Notes under the pieces: model-generated
What the model saw: the letters and a program-made list of their open reading frames with translations, nothing else
What the model was told of the DNA's origin: nothing
The model's database searches: none
Program-made: the position numbers and the translations under genes
Assembly: GCF_002234675.1 (NCBI RefSeq)
Contig: NC_019866.2
Span: forward strand, 25,200,031-25,264,030
Direction: 5' to 3'
DNA: 64,000 bases
DNA from: Oryzias latipes
Lineage: Eukaryota > Chordata > Actinopteri > Beloniformes > Adrianichthyidae
Shown here: positions 24,301-35,500 of the stretch, one piece after another
Position numbering within the stretch: the stretch's first letter is position 1
How the letters are laid out: every line of letters starts with the position of its first letter

Positions 24301-25900
24301 CACATTGTACTAACTGAGCTGATTTGTACAAAAAAGAGAATGTTTGGATGTGGAGCTGGATGCATAAAGCCACGTTCACACCAAACCAGATTTGTGCGTC
24401 AAATTCACTGCTGGACAGTTTTCCAAAACTGTGCTCATAAACATGACGCCCCAGGTGCGTGTGGGAGGAGCTAATGTCAAGTGTTTTTAGTCTGAAGGTT
24501 ACATGGAGCGATGTCTCTGTTCATCCAATTCAAGGAAGATGATGTTTTTAGATCAGGTTGATTTATTTTGAAGAGTTCTACAAAAGCATTGGTGATCCCG
24601 TCTCCGTGTCTGCGTTCATTCAGAGACTCTACCGGCACGGCGAGCTTCACCGTCTGCTGCAGGAGCTGCAAATGAATGTTGGCACTTTAAGTGCTACTTC
24701 CGTCTCTGTGACCCAGTTTGATGACTTGCTGTCCCACATTAGTTAGTCCAAAGTTTTACAAAGTTCAGAATTTTGAATTCTGGTCGAGCTGCACAAATTG
24801 TGCTGCAAATGCTCAAATCGCACTTCTGCCGGTTGGATGTGCCGCGCCCGACGCTCAAACCGCGCCGCAGGTCTGTGCTTTGACCTAACATTCAAAGGCA
24901 GCACAAGAGTGCTTTCGTAATTGTCGCTGTAAAAAAAGGCTCTCATCTTTCGTAAACCCACAGAACAGCTGTGGAGACCAAAGATCCAGCGCAGATGCTG
25001 CTCCCTCTAGTGGTCGCATTCCAGCACACCTGAACCTCAGAAGAGTTCGGCCTGCAGGAAAACGGTCTGTAATCATGCAACGCCTGCATGTGCTGTGTTC
25101 TGCAGGCAGCTGTGCGTCGTGTCAGGGGACAAAAGCAAAGTGGACAAGTACAGCAGTGTGGGTCTGGACGGCGCCATGGTGATCTGGACTTTCAAGGTAC
25201 ACCACTGAAACATGCAACACTGGAAAACATAAGTAATGTGGCTGCAAAGGTTTGAAGGCAGTGATCACTGCCACTGTGAAAAAAGTGATTTTCATGCCAA
25301 ATCCGCCCCAAACGGGTTGTTTATCTGTCTGAAGTATAAGTTACACGTTTTGGGGTTTTACTTCAAGCATCAACTTGGTCTCTTCTTGTTGGCAAATGCT
25401 TAAGTGACCCAACAGTTGAACACTGTTTCTGTCTCTTTTGTTTCCTTGTTTTTCAGCACTGATTCTGACAGACGCCGTTTCTGGAGGACCTTCTGCGTCT
25501 TCAGTCACTGGAAAATGCTCAGCAGCCAAGCGGCGTCTCAAATGGATTCTGATCATTGCATTAAAATCCATAGCAACACGGTGCCTCATTCATGTCATGA
25601 TTCTAGGTCACCCCACTGACACGAACACGGCGTGTTGCATTGGGGTCTAGAGTTGCTGTTGGACCCCCGACCAACCAGCACATTGAGTCCAACTTTAAAG
25701 TTTCTATTTTCTGCTTTTCCTAAGCCTTTCAGAGTAAACTGTATCCATAAATATGATCATATATGACCTTTGGCACACTAAAGGACCTTTTTTAAAAACT
25801 AAATAGGAGTTATTTTCACAGATTATTTTTCTATCTGCAGGAAAATGACTGGATCTCCGGGGCCACCTTGGGGTTGTTGTTAGTGAGGAATGAACATTAG
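18341..25900 (+). CDS. arpc1a: Arp2/3 complex subunit 1 (ARPC1A/B-type WD40), 8 firm exons, last exon uncertain
   Basis: The WD40 beta-propeller subunit of Arp2/3, which nucleates branched actin. Firm exons: 18341-18404, 19954-20058, 21290-21512, 21718-21825, 22508-22714, 22797-22872, 24046-24236, 25106-25196. Phases join into 355 codons from [12 protein letters not shown] to GAMVIWTFK. Family hallmarks: [10 protein letters not shown] at the start, [72 protein letters not shown], and NTLHQNSIT. Several blocks favour ARPC1A over ARPC1B ([23 protein letters not shown]). The family usually has 12-14 more residues ending like SLESxIxxL; no such exon is visible. The best acceptor in phase is at 25,841, giving ENDWISGAT and a stop at 25,900 (374 aa in total), but this sequence does not resemble the known tail. 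LINE fragments fill introns 2, 4, 6 and the 3' side. Confidence 0.85.
18915..19690. mobile_element. PIF/Harbinger-like relic with inserted LINE tail
   Basis: Inverted ends GCTGTGTTTCCATC and ATGGAAACGCAGC border the block. Inside, a frame at 19,169-19,375 reads [20 protein letters not shown], similar in layout to the N-terminal part of Harbinger transposases (WxxxFRMSxxTFxxLC). An L2-type tail (19,425-19,545) appears inserted in it. It is a broken remnant in ARPC1 intron 1. Confidence 0.5.
19425..19545 (+). repeat. L2-type LINE/SINE 3' tail
   Basis: GGCCCTGCGACAGACTGGCG, GATAGGCTCCAGCAGCC and a (GAATGAAT) end are the well-known 3' tail of fish L2-type elements. A close relative sits at 29,150-29,275. 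Confidence 0.75.
20130..20990 (-). mobile_element. L2-like LINE fragment (reverse transcriptase)
   Basis: The minus strand shows [30 protein letters not shown] and STLSCSA, the AFNT box and downstream RT region of fish L2-type LINEs, then a decayed C-terminal part ending near [10 protein letters not shown]. The frame is broken several times. The 3' end (GGGATTGACGAAG on the minus strand) is near 20,130. It lies in ARPC1 intron 2. Confidence 0.75.
20928..20971. repeat. Hairpin (inverted repeat)
   Basis: Arms ATGAGAGAGTGGGG and CCCCACTCTCTCAT, about 15 bp each, flank a 13-14 base loop at the 5' border of the L2-like fragment. Confidence 0.8.
21984..22210 (-). mobile_element. L2/Rex-like LINE 3' end with (GATA)n tail
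   Basis: The plus strand has AGATAGATAGATAG followed by ACTTTATTAATCCCACAATG, the classical reversed 3' terminus of fish LINEs that end in a tandem tetranucleotide. Only the 3' end is present, in ARPC1 intron 4. Confidence 0.75.
23018..23240 (-). repeat. Dispersed repeat fragment
   Basis: AATCAAATCAAATCAAGC followed by TTTATGTACAGTATATAGCA looks like a fish repeat end of the TTTATATAGCAC type. It is followed by a C17 tract and CA-rich DNA. No coding content. Confidence 0.4.
23380..23600 (+). mobile_element. RTE-like LINE C-terminal fragment
   Basis: In one plus frame it reads [17 protein letters not shown] and RPRGRPRTR, the repeated C-terminal end of a common fish LINE ORF2. It is a decayed fragment in ARPC1 intron 6. 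A short GTGGTGTAGTGGTT box at 23,660 resembles a SINE head. Confidence 0.65.
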
Positions 25901-25969
25901 AATTCAGTCAAAAGCTTTAAAAAGTTGATTTGCGTGACATCGGCCCTTGAAGTTCACTTTAACAGAAGG

Positions 25970-26095
25970 TTCTCGGTGGTCCAGGTGAAGTCTATGAAAC
26001 TATGAGTCTTCTTCACACAGCAAAGTCAGTCATGGTGAACCTCAGGGCTCTGTGCTCGGTCCAATCCAAACATGCCAACAGTAGCCAACAGTAAT
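25970..26095 (+). mobile_element. Rex1/CR1-like reverse transcriptase remnant
   Basis: The plus strand reads GEPQGSVLGPI, matching the conserved GVPQGSVLGP box of non-LTR reverse transcriptases. Flanking sequence is too decayed to extend. Confidence 0.55.
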
Positions 26096-26229
26096 AACTG
26101 TATTTATTATGTAATGTAGTCAATTGAATTCATACATTTGGCCTCTGATGTTTCAGACAAAAACATCATCTGCTCCACTTTTTCCTAACTAAACACTCTT
26201 ACAACCTCTCCAAACTGGATTCAGAGACA

Positions 26230-26700
26230 GAGGCTTTGGTTGTAAGGAGGTTTACCTGGGCGGCACCCAGAACCGGACCTGCCCTCCTTATCAGGGAGTT
26301 CAGTCTTTTGACGGCCTTCTTCTTAGCACTGCCCCCCCCCCCCCCCCCCGGCGCACACCACTGCACACCACTGCATAAAGGAGGGCAGTGGAGACAACAG
26401 CCTGCCAGAATGTAAAAAGCAGTTCAAAGTTCATCCTGCTCCGCCCTCTGCTGTAGATGCCGTCCGTATTTGCAGACCAGCTCAGTTTGTCGTCTATCCG
26501 TCGTTTTAGCAGGAAGTGACCGCCGTCCCCTCTGCTCCATCGATGGCGATGGGCCGTAGAGCAGCAGGTGCCCTGTGGAAGTCCAGCCCCGTCTCCTTTG
26601 TCTTTGCACCAGGACCCTACTCCCCCTCCTCACCCCCTTTACATGCAGCAAAGAATTTCTGCATGTGACAGAGGAGAGGGGGGGCCCCTGTGGTTGACCA
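26230..26700 (-). mobile_element. L2-like LINE fragment, minus strand
   Basis: The minus strand reads SAKKKAVKRLNSL and RRAGPVLGAAQ, preceded by YAVVCSGV, the C-terminal region of fish L2-type ORF2. A C16/G16 tract interrupts it. Confidence 0.7.
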
Positions 26701-26894
26701 CATGCTGACCAGCATGTCAGGGGTCTGATCTCAAGACAGTCCAGGTCACATGGTGCAGGTTCACAGCCTGTGAGAGGGGCTTCTCCTGGAGTAGAAGGGG
26801 GTGGGTGGTATTTAAAGCCCTGGAGAAGTGAAAAACCAGCATGCAGCCCCCTCAACCAGGTAGGAGAGGGTCCGGTGGAGCAGGTAGAGACTGG

Positions 26895-27095
26895 CGTCCT
26901 CCACTCCCACAGAGGGTCCTTTCCATGCCAGAAGCTGCAGGACCAGTCGACAAACTGGGGGACCCCCTGAAGTCTGTGGTGGAGCGGGTGATGCTGGCAA
27001 AGCTGGAGAACATCCTGGAGAACACCAACAACCCCGACACCCGGTGTTCTCTGCTCAGAGGAGTCCTGTCAGGGGGGGGCATTGATCACTGAGTG
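26895..27095 (+). mobile_element. L2-like LINE C-terminal fragment, plus strand
   Basis: The plus strand reads DPLKSVVERVMLAKLENIL and LENTNNPDTRC, corresponding to the VVERRTLxKLLxILDNxxHP block that follows the previous fragment's motif in intact L2-type elements. It faces the opposite way to the neighbouring fragment. The rest of 27.1-27.7 kb is AT-rich with no gene seen. Confidence 0.6.
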
Positions 27096-27599
27096 TCCAG
27101 GTTACTTTTTATTCTCTTTTTATCAGATTAATTATTATATTTTAACACCTTTTAGTTAGGTTACTCTGGAATTGTGGTAAAAAATGTAAAAGAAAAATCA
27201 AAAACCAGGAGCTTGTTTTCTACATGAATGAGAGGAAAACTTTTTCCATTTGGGTAAATTCCTCTTCTACACCCCCGCAAACAGGATTCAGGGGAGCTAC
27301 GCGTCATTTCCGTCACTTGTCCTTCAAAATAAAAGCAATTTCAGTAACGGCATTAATAGTTTCATCTAAAAAGTAAAAAAAAAAATAAGCGAGTGACAGT
27401 TTAGGGAAACATGTCAGAAGAACAGGTGATGTTTTTGTAAGTAAATAAAAATTATGCCATTTTACAAAGATTCACATTCAGACTGGCAATAAGAAAACAA
27501 TTGCAAACATCAAATACACATATGTATAAAAACAAAACAATATTAGAAGTAGAAATAGGCCAGGGGTTAAACCTTAGAGAAAATGTTGATCTTTCTGGC

Positions 27600-28140
27600 G
27601 CTGACGGACAGCGGCCATGACGTCACGGTTTTTCCTGCATTATTTTACATGAATGGACGTCCACTGACGCTGAACTGCTGAGTCAGCCAATGCCATCGAG
27701 CCGCTCCAATTCTGACCAATCAGCGGTCTAGCAACAACCACGTGGCTCGACTTCGAGCTAATCAGAGAGAAGGAAGGTGTGACGCACTTCCGCCAGCTGT
27801 TCTTGTTTTGCTGCTGCTACTCCGCAACCACCGAACCCCCGAACTCCGAGCAGGACCGGAGCCCCGCCTGGACGGTTCCTCCGCCGCTCCCGCGTCTCTC
27901 CCCGTTAAGCCGCATTGGAGTCCACATCGAGGACGGAAGTGAAGCCGGTCCCGGGCTTCCAGACGGGTGCGGAGGGGAGGGGGGAGGTCGCTGGAAGCCT
28001 AAATTATGGAGGCGGCGGAAGGCGCGGGCGCCACCGGCGAAGCGGACGAGCCGCGGCCCCGGTTCGGATGCGCTTCCTTCAACCAAGACTCCACGTAAGA
28101 ACCGGGACGCGGGGCGATCAGCTGCCGGGGGGAGCGGGCC
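27600..28140 (+). promoter_or_regulatory. CpG-rich promoter region of wipi1
   Basis: G+C and CpG content rise sharply from about 27,780 to 28,140 around the start codon at 28,006. TGACGTCA near 27,618 is a perfect cAMP-response (CREB/ATF) palindrome, and ATTCTGACCAATCAG near 27,709 contains a reverse CCAAT box. These are sequence matches only; use is inferred. Confidence 0.5.
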
Positions 28141-29544
28141 AGGTCCTCCGAAAACGCGCGAGCCCCTTCAGCAGACACAAGCCGTTCATGACGTCACGGT
28201 GCAGCGTTCCGCGTCATCCTGCAGCACAGCCACCAGTAACGCTGTGACTGCTGGCGCTCTGGAACGGGTTAAAGCCAGCAGCCCTACAGGAAGTGAATCT
28301 GGAGCCAGGCCAGTTCACCGAGTGACCACAAGGTGGCTGCTGACGCAAGCAAGTCAGTGAAATGACAAGCTGACAACCACAGGCGGTCACTTTGTGGGGG
28401 TGGGGGTGGGGGGGGGTGTTCTCTCTTTGACTGTATATGGTAACTGGACTGAATGCCCCCCCCCCCCCAGGCGTTCCAAACAGGAAGTGGCTCCAAGAAG
28501 CCAGAAATCCAGATGTCTATACAGAAACGGTTCCTCAGTCGTTCTATTGGTCAGAATAAATATTCTTACTCTGCAACATCTTTGTTACATCTTTTTGCTA
28601 ATATAATTTATAATTTTTTATAATTTATAATAATATTTTTGGTTTAGCACAAGTTGTTACAGTTATACACTGACCAATCAGATGCCTCAATAAAAGTAAG
28701 CGGTCTCACATCAATTGTTCAGTGCTTGACTGAACAATTGATGCCTTCCACTGAAAGCAGGCTCAGATTGTCCTGAGCCTGCTTTCAGTGGAAGGGGCGT
28801 GGCCTTCTAACAGCTCACTACTGATAGGACTAAGACAGACCAATCACAGGGCACTAAGACGTCTGGTTCCAACACGGCGTCAGACTTGTCGCTGAAAAAC
28901 GGCGACTGAACTGACGTCCATTGGTTGGAACTGGAAGTTGGTCGTTTTTCTACGGGTGATGTCACACTCGCTCAGTCCAGTTCTCACTTACAGTCAATGG
29001 TTGCTCCGCACCATCAGTCCCGCCCACAATATCTGGCGTCTTGAGGGTTTTTGGCCGACGCTCACACTGCATCGTTAAGGTTTTCTCTGAAACATTAACC
29101 CCTGCAATTAATTATTCATTCATTTGATATATTTTTTTAATCTAACCTAATATTGGCCCTGAGACAGACTGGCCACCTGTCCAGGACGTCCCCCGCCTTC
29201 GCCCACGAGTGGCTGGGATAGGCTCCAGCAACCCGTGACCCCAAAGGGACAAAGCGGATTAGAAGATGAATGAATGAATCATTTACTGAAAAGCCTCATT
29301 TTGAGGTATTTTCATTTAAATGTTTGACATTGTGGCGCAATAAAACATAAAACTCAAAAAGTGGACAACTTGTCAGGCGTTTTCATTTACTTATGAGATT
29401 ATAGGTATAGATCAATAATGAGATTAATGTAGTTAGAAAAAAATAGCATGCTAATTTGTCTGTAATTAAATGAGATTGATGTGACACCCCTAGTTGTATG
29501 ATAGGTCCACTCTTCAATGTCTGCTGATGGTAAAAGTGTGTGTG

Positions 29545-29584
<40 letters not shown>

Positions 29585-32500
29585 GCAGGTCGCTAGCTTT
29601 GGGAACAAGGACAGGCTACAAGATTTTTTCCCTTTCTTCTGTAGAACAGCTGGAGTGCATCTACCAGAACGGTCAGTATTCTGACTCACATCATTCCTGC
29701 ATTTCTCTACTCGCTGCAGATCTGTGCACGTGGTCAAAAAGAAGCTGCTTTCTTCTCACGAGCTCCTCCTTTCCCTAAAACATTTAGTTTTTTTTTACTT
29801 GTTCACTTCAGGCTTCATTTTTGCTCTGCAGAATCCAGTGAGACCGTGACTGATGTCAGAAATGTTCCCACGGTGTGTTTGTGTTTCACGGAGCCCTGCA
29901 GGTGTCTGTTGTTACAAAGAAGGAAATCTGATCAACCATGCGCACGGATGACTGAACCGTCTCCTGACGGTGGTTTTTGAAGCCGTTCCTCCTCCTCGTT
30001 CTGGTCTTTCTGCAGGTTCTTGAATCTTTCTGATGATCCGCTGAAGCTCTCTGTCGTCTCTTTGCCTGCTGCATCTCCTGCCACATGTTGGCCTCAGACT
30101 TTCCGTTGATCTGCTCGGACACGGCGCTCTGTGAACAGCCAGCCTCCTCAGCGATGAACTTTAGTGGCTCACCAAGACTGTGGAGGGGTCCATGATGGTC
30201 TTCTGGATGGTTGTCAGGTGAATTCTACAGGTAGAAGCACGGCTGTGCCACGGGCTCCTCAGCGTCTCCAATCGTTGCTAACTTGTACTTGGAGAAGCAA
30301 GGCCGCCGCTCCTTCCTTCTCACTAGTTCAGGTGTGTAGATGACAAAGATTGAAACCAAGAGGTGCAGTCATCAGAGGTGAAGAAGGGAACCTGCAGGAT
30401 TTCATGCTTTTTATTGGACTCTCCACCCACTCCGTCACAAACCGAGTCAAATGAATCCCCACCTCAACAGAAGCCAGGAAAAAGGTTCATCTCAATACAA
30501 CTCTGAAAACTTGTGGCCGTCCCAAACGAGATCCTCTGACATCATGAAGAACACGGAGGAAGACTCCCAGGACAAAGACAGGGTCCTTCTGAGAAACGTA
30601 GAATTATTGCCAAACATGACATCCAAACACATCTGAACCTATTGGAGAACTCTTGAAGACGTTTACATTTAGTGAGTGCAAACTTCCCAACTGTCTTTGG
30701 GGCTCCACAGACTGCCAAAGGGTCCTGTGAGGGGTCCCAGCAGGTATGGAGGTGCAGGCTGTTGTCTGATGAATGGGGATTGTGGCTATGTGATCCAGAA
30801 GAGAACTGCAGGTCATTCAGTCCACGTCACCGCAGGCTGTGGGTTTTACAGGCTGCATGCTCAGACAGGGCTGGACCTGCCAGAAGAACAGCCACGCAAT
30901 GCATGTTGGGGGTTATGGCACCAAGGTTGCAAGCCTAGAAGATGGTTTGCCTGAAACCATGCTAGAGCTGGAACATTTCACCATCAGATGTTTTCCCACC
31001 GACTCGATTTTAATTTAGACATTTTTTAACTTGTCCTGCAACAGCTGAGCAAACAGATCAGAGCTGAAGACCTCTAGGTAGGAGGTCCTGGATCTTCTGA
31101 CACATGAGGTGTATATTTGGATAAACCTCTTCTGGATTCGAGGCTAACCTTTATTTTAAAGACCGCCTTTCCTTTGTTCAGTTTCCTGTTGACGAGCTGT
31201 GTCAGAAACGGTTACATCTGCTCTGAGACACAGCGCCGCCTTCAACCTGCTGCTGCGGTCATCCGGTGGCATCTTTGTCGGCGTCAGCTCTGAGGAAGCG
31301 TTCCCGGACCAAAGTTTGTCTGTTCTCTGCTCTTCACCAGCAGAGGTTCCTGACGTCTTCATCGCGGAGCGTCTGTTCTCCAGCAGTCTGGTGGTGGTGG
31401 TGAGCCGTGCCGTGCCTCAGCGCATGACTATCTACCACTTCAAAAAGGGAACAGAGATCTGCAGCTACAGCTATTCCAGCAACATCCTGGCTGTGAAGCT
31501 CAACAGACAGGTGATCTTCACTGTTCCCTGAGCCCGGATCACTGTGGGGTTCTCCACATTTGATCCAAAGATGAATCTTGACTGAACACCTTCAATTCTG
31601 TGGACATCTTCTCCCAGGGACACAGGGAGGCCTTTCTGCTGTCCTCATCATGAGTGTTGGCAGAAGCCTCATATTGAACGCCTCACTTCCTTCTGCTTTT
31701 GTCCCAACATCTTTGGTGGCTGTTTTCAGTGGTTGGTGGTGTGCCTTGAAGAATCCATTTACATTCACAACATCAAAGACATGAAGCTGATCCAGACTCT
31801 GCTCAACGTGCCGCCAAACCCCTCAGGTAAAAACTCTGCCTGCAATCATCACATGGAGGCTCAAACAGGAAGTTCTGCCAAACTTTACCTCCCCACATGA
31901 AGAGTTTGCATGTAGATGTGCCCCCCCCAAGAAAAAAAGAATAAAAAGAAAAAGTGTAAATGTTGGCATGTGTTAAAATCTGTCCAAGTGAATACTGGAT
32001 TCTGATTGGCTGTAGGGTGCCCATTAAAAAGTGATAATGCACACCTAAAAAGTAGTTCCGGTCACACGGCCTAAATGGCCTGAACACCAGTTGGTAACCA
32101 TGGCAACATAACCTTGGAACATAGGTGGACAGACGTTATCCCACAGTAGAAAAGAACTGTGTCACGTTTCACCATCAACTATGTTGACTTTCATTTGAAA
32201 TAGTTTGTTGTCTTTATGCCTTGTTGCTCTTCTATTACCTTATTACCTTAATGTTTATAAATATTTTTATTATTAATTAGTGAAATGAGTAGTTTGGTTG
32301 TTGATCTACGTTGAATAATCCAGAGTTAGTGGTGGATGTGTCTTCAATCAAAGGCATCCAGGAAACTGCTTGTAGACTTTACTTTTCAAAACAAACTTCA
32401 TCTTCATCGTCTGGATAAAAACAAGCGGCAGGAGGTGAACCTTTAATGATGTAATGATGGTTTGGATGACTGAACATGACGCTCAACAGATATTTCACTG

Positions 32501-35500
32501 TCCTATACGGCGGCAGAGTGAGGTCGTTACCATGACAACGAATCGCACCGTGTGTCAAGTAGTCCACTTTTTGGGAGAGACGATTTAAACCTAAAAAATA
32601 ACAAGATTAAAGCGCAGATATTTGGTTTATTTCTTTCTTAAATGACGATGGCATGAACAGGAAAATGGCCTTTGAGTCGTCCACTATAGGAAATTCATGG
32701 GCGTTGCAGAAGCAACCGTTCTCCACTTCACGCCTCCGTGTCATCCATTCATTTCTGATAATGGACGCCTTCCTTATTTTGTCGTGAACCTTCCCTCAGA
32801 GGTGACTCTGCACATCAACAGCCTGTTCTTCTGCAGGTCTCTGCGCTCTCTCCATCAATAATTCCAACTCCTTCCTGGCATACCCCGGCAGTGCCACGAC
32901 TGGAGAGATTGTGGTGTACGGTGCCAACACTCTGGTGAGGGTCTCTTCATCCCAGATGTCTGTGTTTCATCAGTAGAGAAAACTTGTTCTAAACTCTGTT
33001 GAAGTTAAACCGTGAAATCCAGTTTGAGTCCAGTTTGAGTCCAGTTCCAAAGGGAATGGGTTGTTCTTCATGAGACACCGACCAACAGAGAACACGTCCG
33101 TTCTGCCGCTCCTGTACTGCAGAATTTTCCTCACACCTTTTAAAACCTGATGGGTAAAATAACAACAGCCTTTTTCTAGCTATTACTCTGATTTTCACAT
33201 CATTTTTCCTGACTCCTAATGAGGCTGCAGCATTGATGCTACCTTCTGCTAAAATATATAAAACAACTGGATTCTGCTACTTTAACTCTGCTGGTCAGAT
33301 TCCAACTGACTGTGTTCCACGTTCTGCCCAGGCGTCATCTGTTGGTCACCTGTACAGGCTCTTATTATAGAACAGCTCAACAGCTGGTTTATTGAAATGA
33401 TCTGGATTGCATTGGATTCTGACATCTGTAAGGATTGTGGCCACGTTGGATGTTTCCTGCTTTTGGTTTCTTAACGGAGCCACACGTTGGGATGTGCCGT
33501 GAAAACAGTGGGATGCCTCGCAGGTCCGTCTGTCCCTCAGCAGCAGCAGCGTAAGCGTTTCCTGTCCATGTTGTCCTTTCAGAGCACAGTGACGGTGATC
33601 TCTGCCCACGATGCTCCTCTGGCAGCTTTGACCTTCAACACCTCAGCCAATAAACTCGCCAGTGCTTCAGAGAGGGTAAGAACGGCTTTCCCCACCCCGT
33701 CTGCTCCGGAGCAGAACTCCTTTAAAACATGACAGCGGTTCAGACACGGCTAAAGGTAAAACCCGGCGCTCCAGTGTCCAAAGTGACAGTCGGTCTCCAC
33801 AGGGTACCGTCATCCGAGTCTTCTCCATTCCTGAAGGCCTCCGTCTCTTTGAGTTTCGCCGAGGCTTGAAGAGGTAAAAGAGCTCGTCTGCGCAGCCGGC
33901 TGAGTGACGGTGGTTAGTGGAACCACGTGAAGCATCCAACGTGTGTGTGTGTGTGTGTGTGTGTGTACAGGTATGTCAGCATCCGGTCTCTGTCCTTCAG
34001 TCCGGATGCTCTCTTCCTCTGCGCCTCCAGCAACACTGAGACTGTTCACGTCTTCAGGCTGGAGCAGCTGGAACCGACGTGAGAGAACGTTTAGCTCCCG
34101 TCTCTATGGTTACCGTTAACATTTTACTCCTCGTTTTTCTGAATTTACTTTTTCTTTTTGCGTGTCTATAGCGCTCTCTACCATCATATTTAAAATAGAG
34201 ATGTTTGTTTTGCCTTCAGGGACCCCCCCACCCCCCCGCATGTGCTGTGGGTTTAACAGTGTGGATAAAACTAAATCAAAGACTGAACTGAAGGGAGAGA
34301 AGCCTCCCCCCATGGGAGCAGCGCTAGATGACAGTCTGTAGATCTCTGTGAGGTTCAGATGTTTGGAATCAGATGAGCGGAAACGGCAGCGGCTTCGTGT
34401 GATGCCGCTGCGGCGCTCCACCCTTCACCTGCACCTCCACGTGTCGTCATGTCTGCAGGGAGGGGGCGGAGCCCGCCACCTGGACCTCATACGTGGGAAG
34501 GATGCTCTCAGCAGCCAGCAGCTACCTTCCCGCTCAGGTGTGTGACGCCATGAGCCAGGACCGCGCCTTCGCCACCGTTCACCTCACGCCATCCGCTCAC
34601 AGCAGCGTCTGCAGCTTGGTCAGGTGAGCGAGGGAGGAAATCGCAGACGGCGGTAAAACCTGCCACCAACACCTGCCCTTCCTGCAGGAGAGAGCATGAG
34701 AATCAGGCGGCTAAAACTGGGTTTGGGTTTTCAGCATCCAGAAGCTTCTGCAGCTGCTGGTGGTCACGGCTGACGGCCAGCTCTGCGTCTTTAACGTGGA
34801 TCTGCAGGATGGCGGCGAGTGCGAGCTGCTCTTCAAACACAGGTGAGCTTTCTCCTCCCAGGCAGACAGACAGTTGGGGAAGGACTTCAGACTTCAGATG
34901 TTTTTGTCACAAGCAGCTTCATATTTGGTGGAACTCTGTAACAGCTGAGCTGTGGCCTCCTTGTGTTTCCTGCCTCAGCCTCTTTGACGACCACGGCAGC
35001 ACAGCGAAGAGCAGAGAGTCCGCAGACTCAGAACAGACTGTGTGCCCCCCCTCATACGCTGCGACCGCCGCCTTACCCGCCTCCCGGCCCGTCACTGCGA
35101 CCCTCACCGGTCAGTCCATAGCTCTGGTGACCCTGACGTCAAATCTGCTGATTTCTTTATTGTTTGATGCTTTAAATGTTAATCATGTTCAGTATTTTTT
35201 TCCTTAAGTGGTCTGCTTCATCGGTTAATGTTCCTCTCTATGAATCGGACCCGTTCAAGATGAGATCCACCAAAGTTCTGTCATTCATCTCAGGCGCCTT
35301 CAGAGAGCTGAGAGAGTCTAAATGTTTCCAACAGCCTGAAGTCGAAGGTGGACTTTGTCTGAATACAACTCAATCCAATGGTTAGCATACAAGTAAAACA
35401 CCAACGATGTGAAAAGAAAACCTGGCTCACCAGCTGCTCCTGTTCATCCAAGACAACTGAAAAAAACTTTTTGAATCAAATCTGATCAGCTCCATTTCCC

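Noticed and set aside
27779-28360. A 193-codon plus-strand frame over wipi1 exon 1
   Set aside because: Shadow of the CpG-rich exon; the true frame is [16 protein letters not shown] followed by a donor at 28,095.
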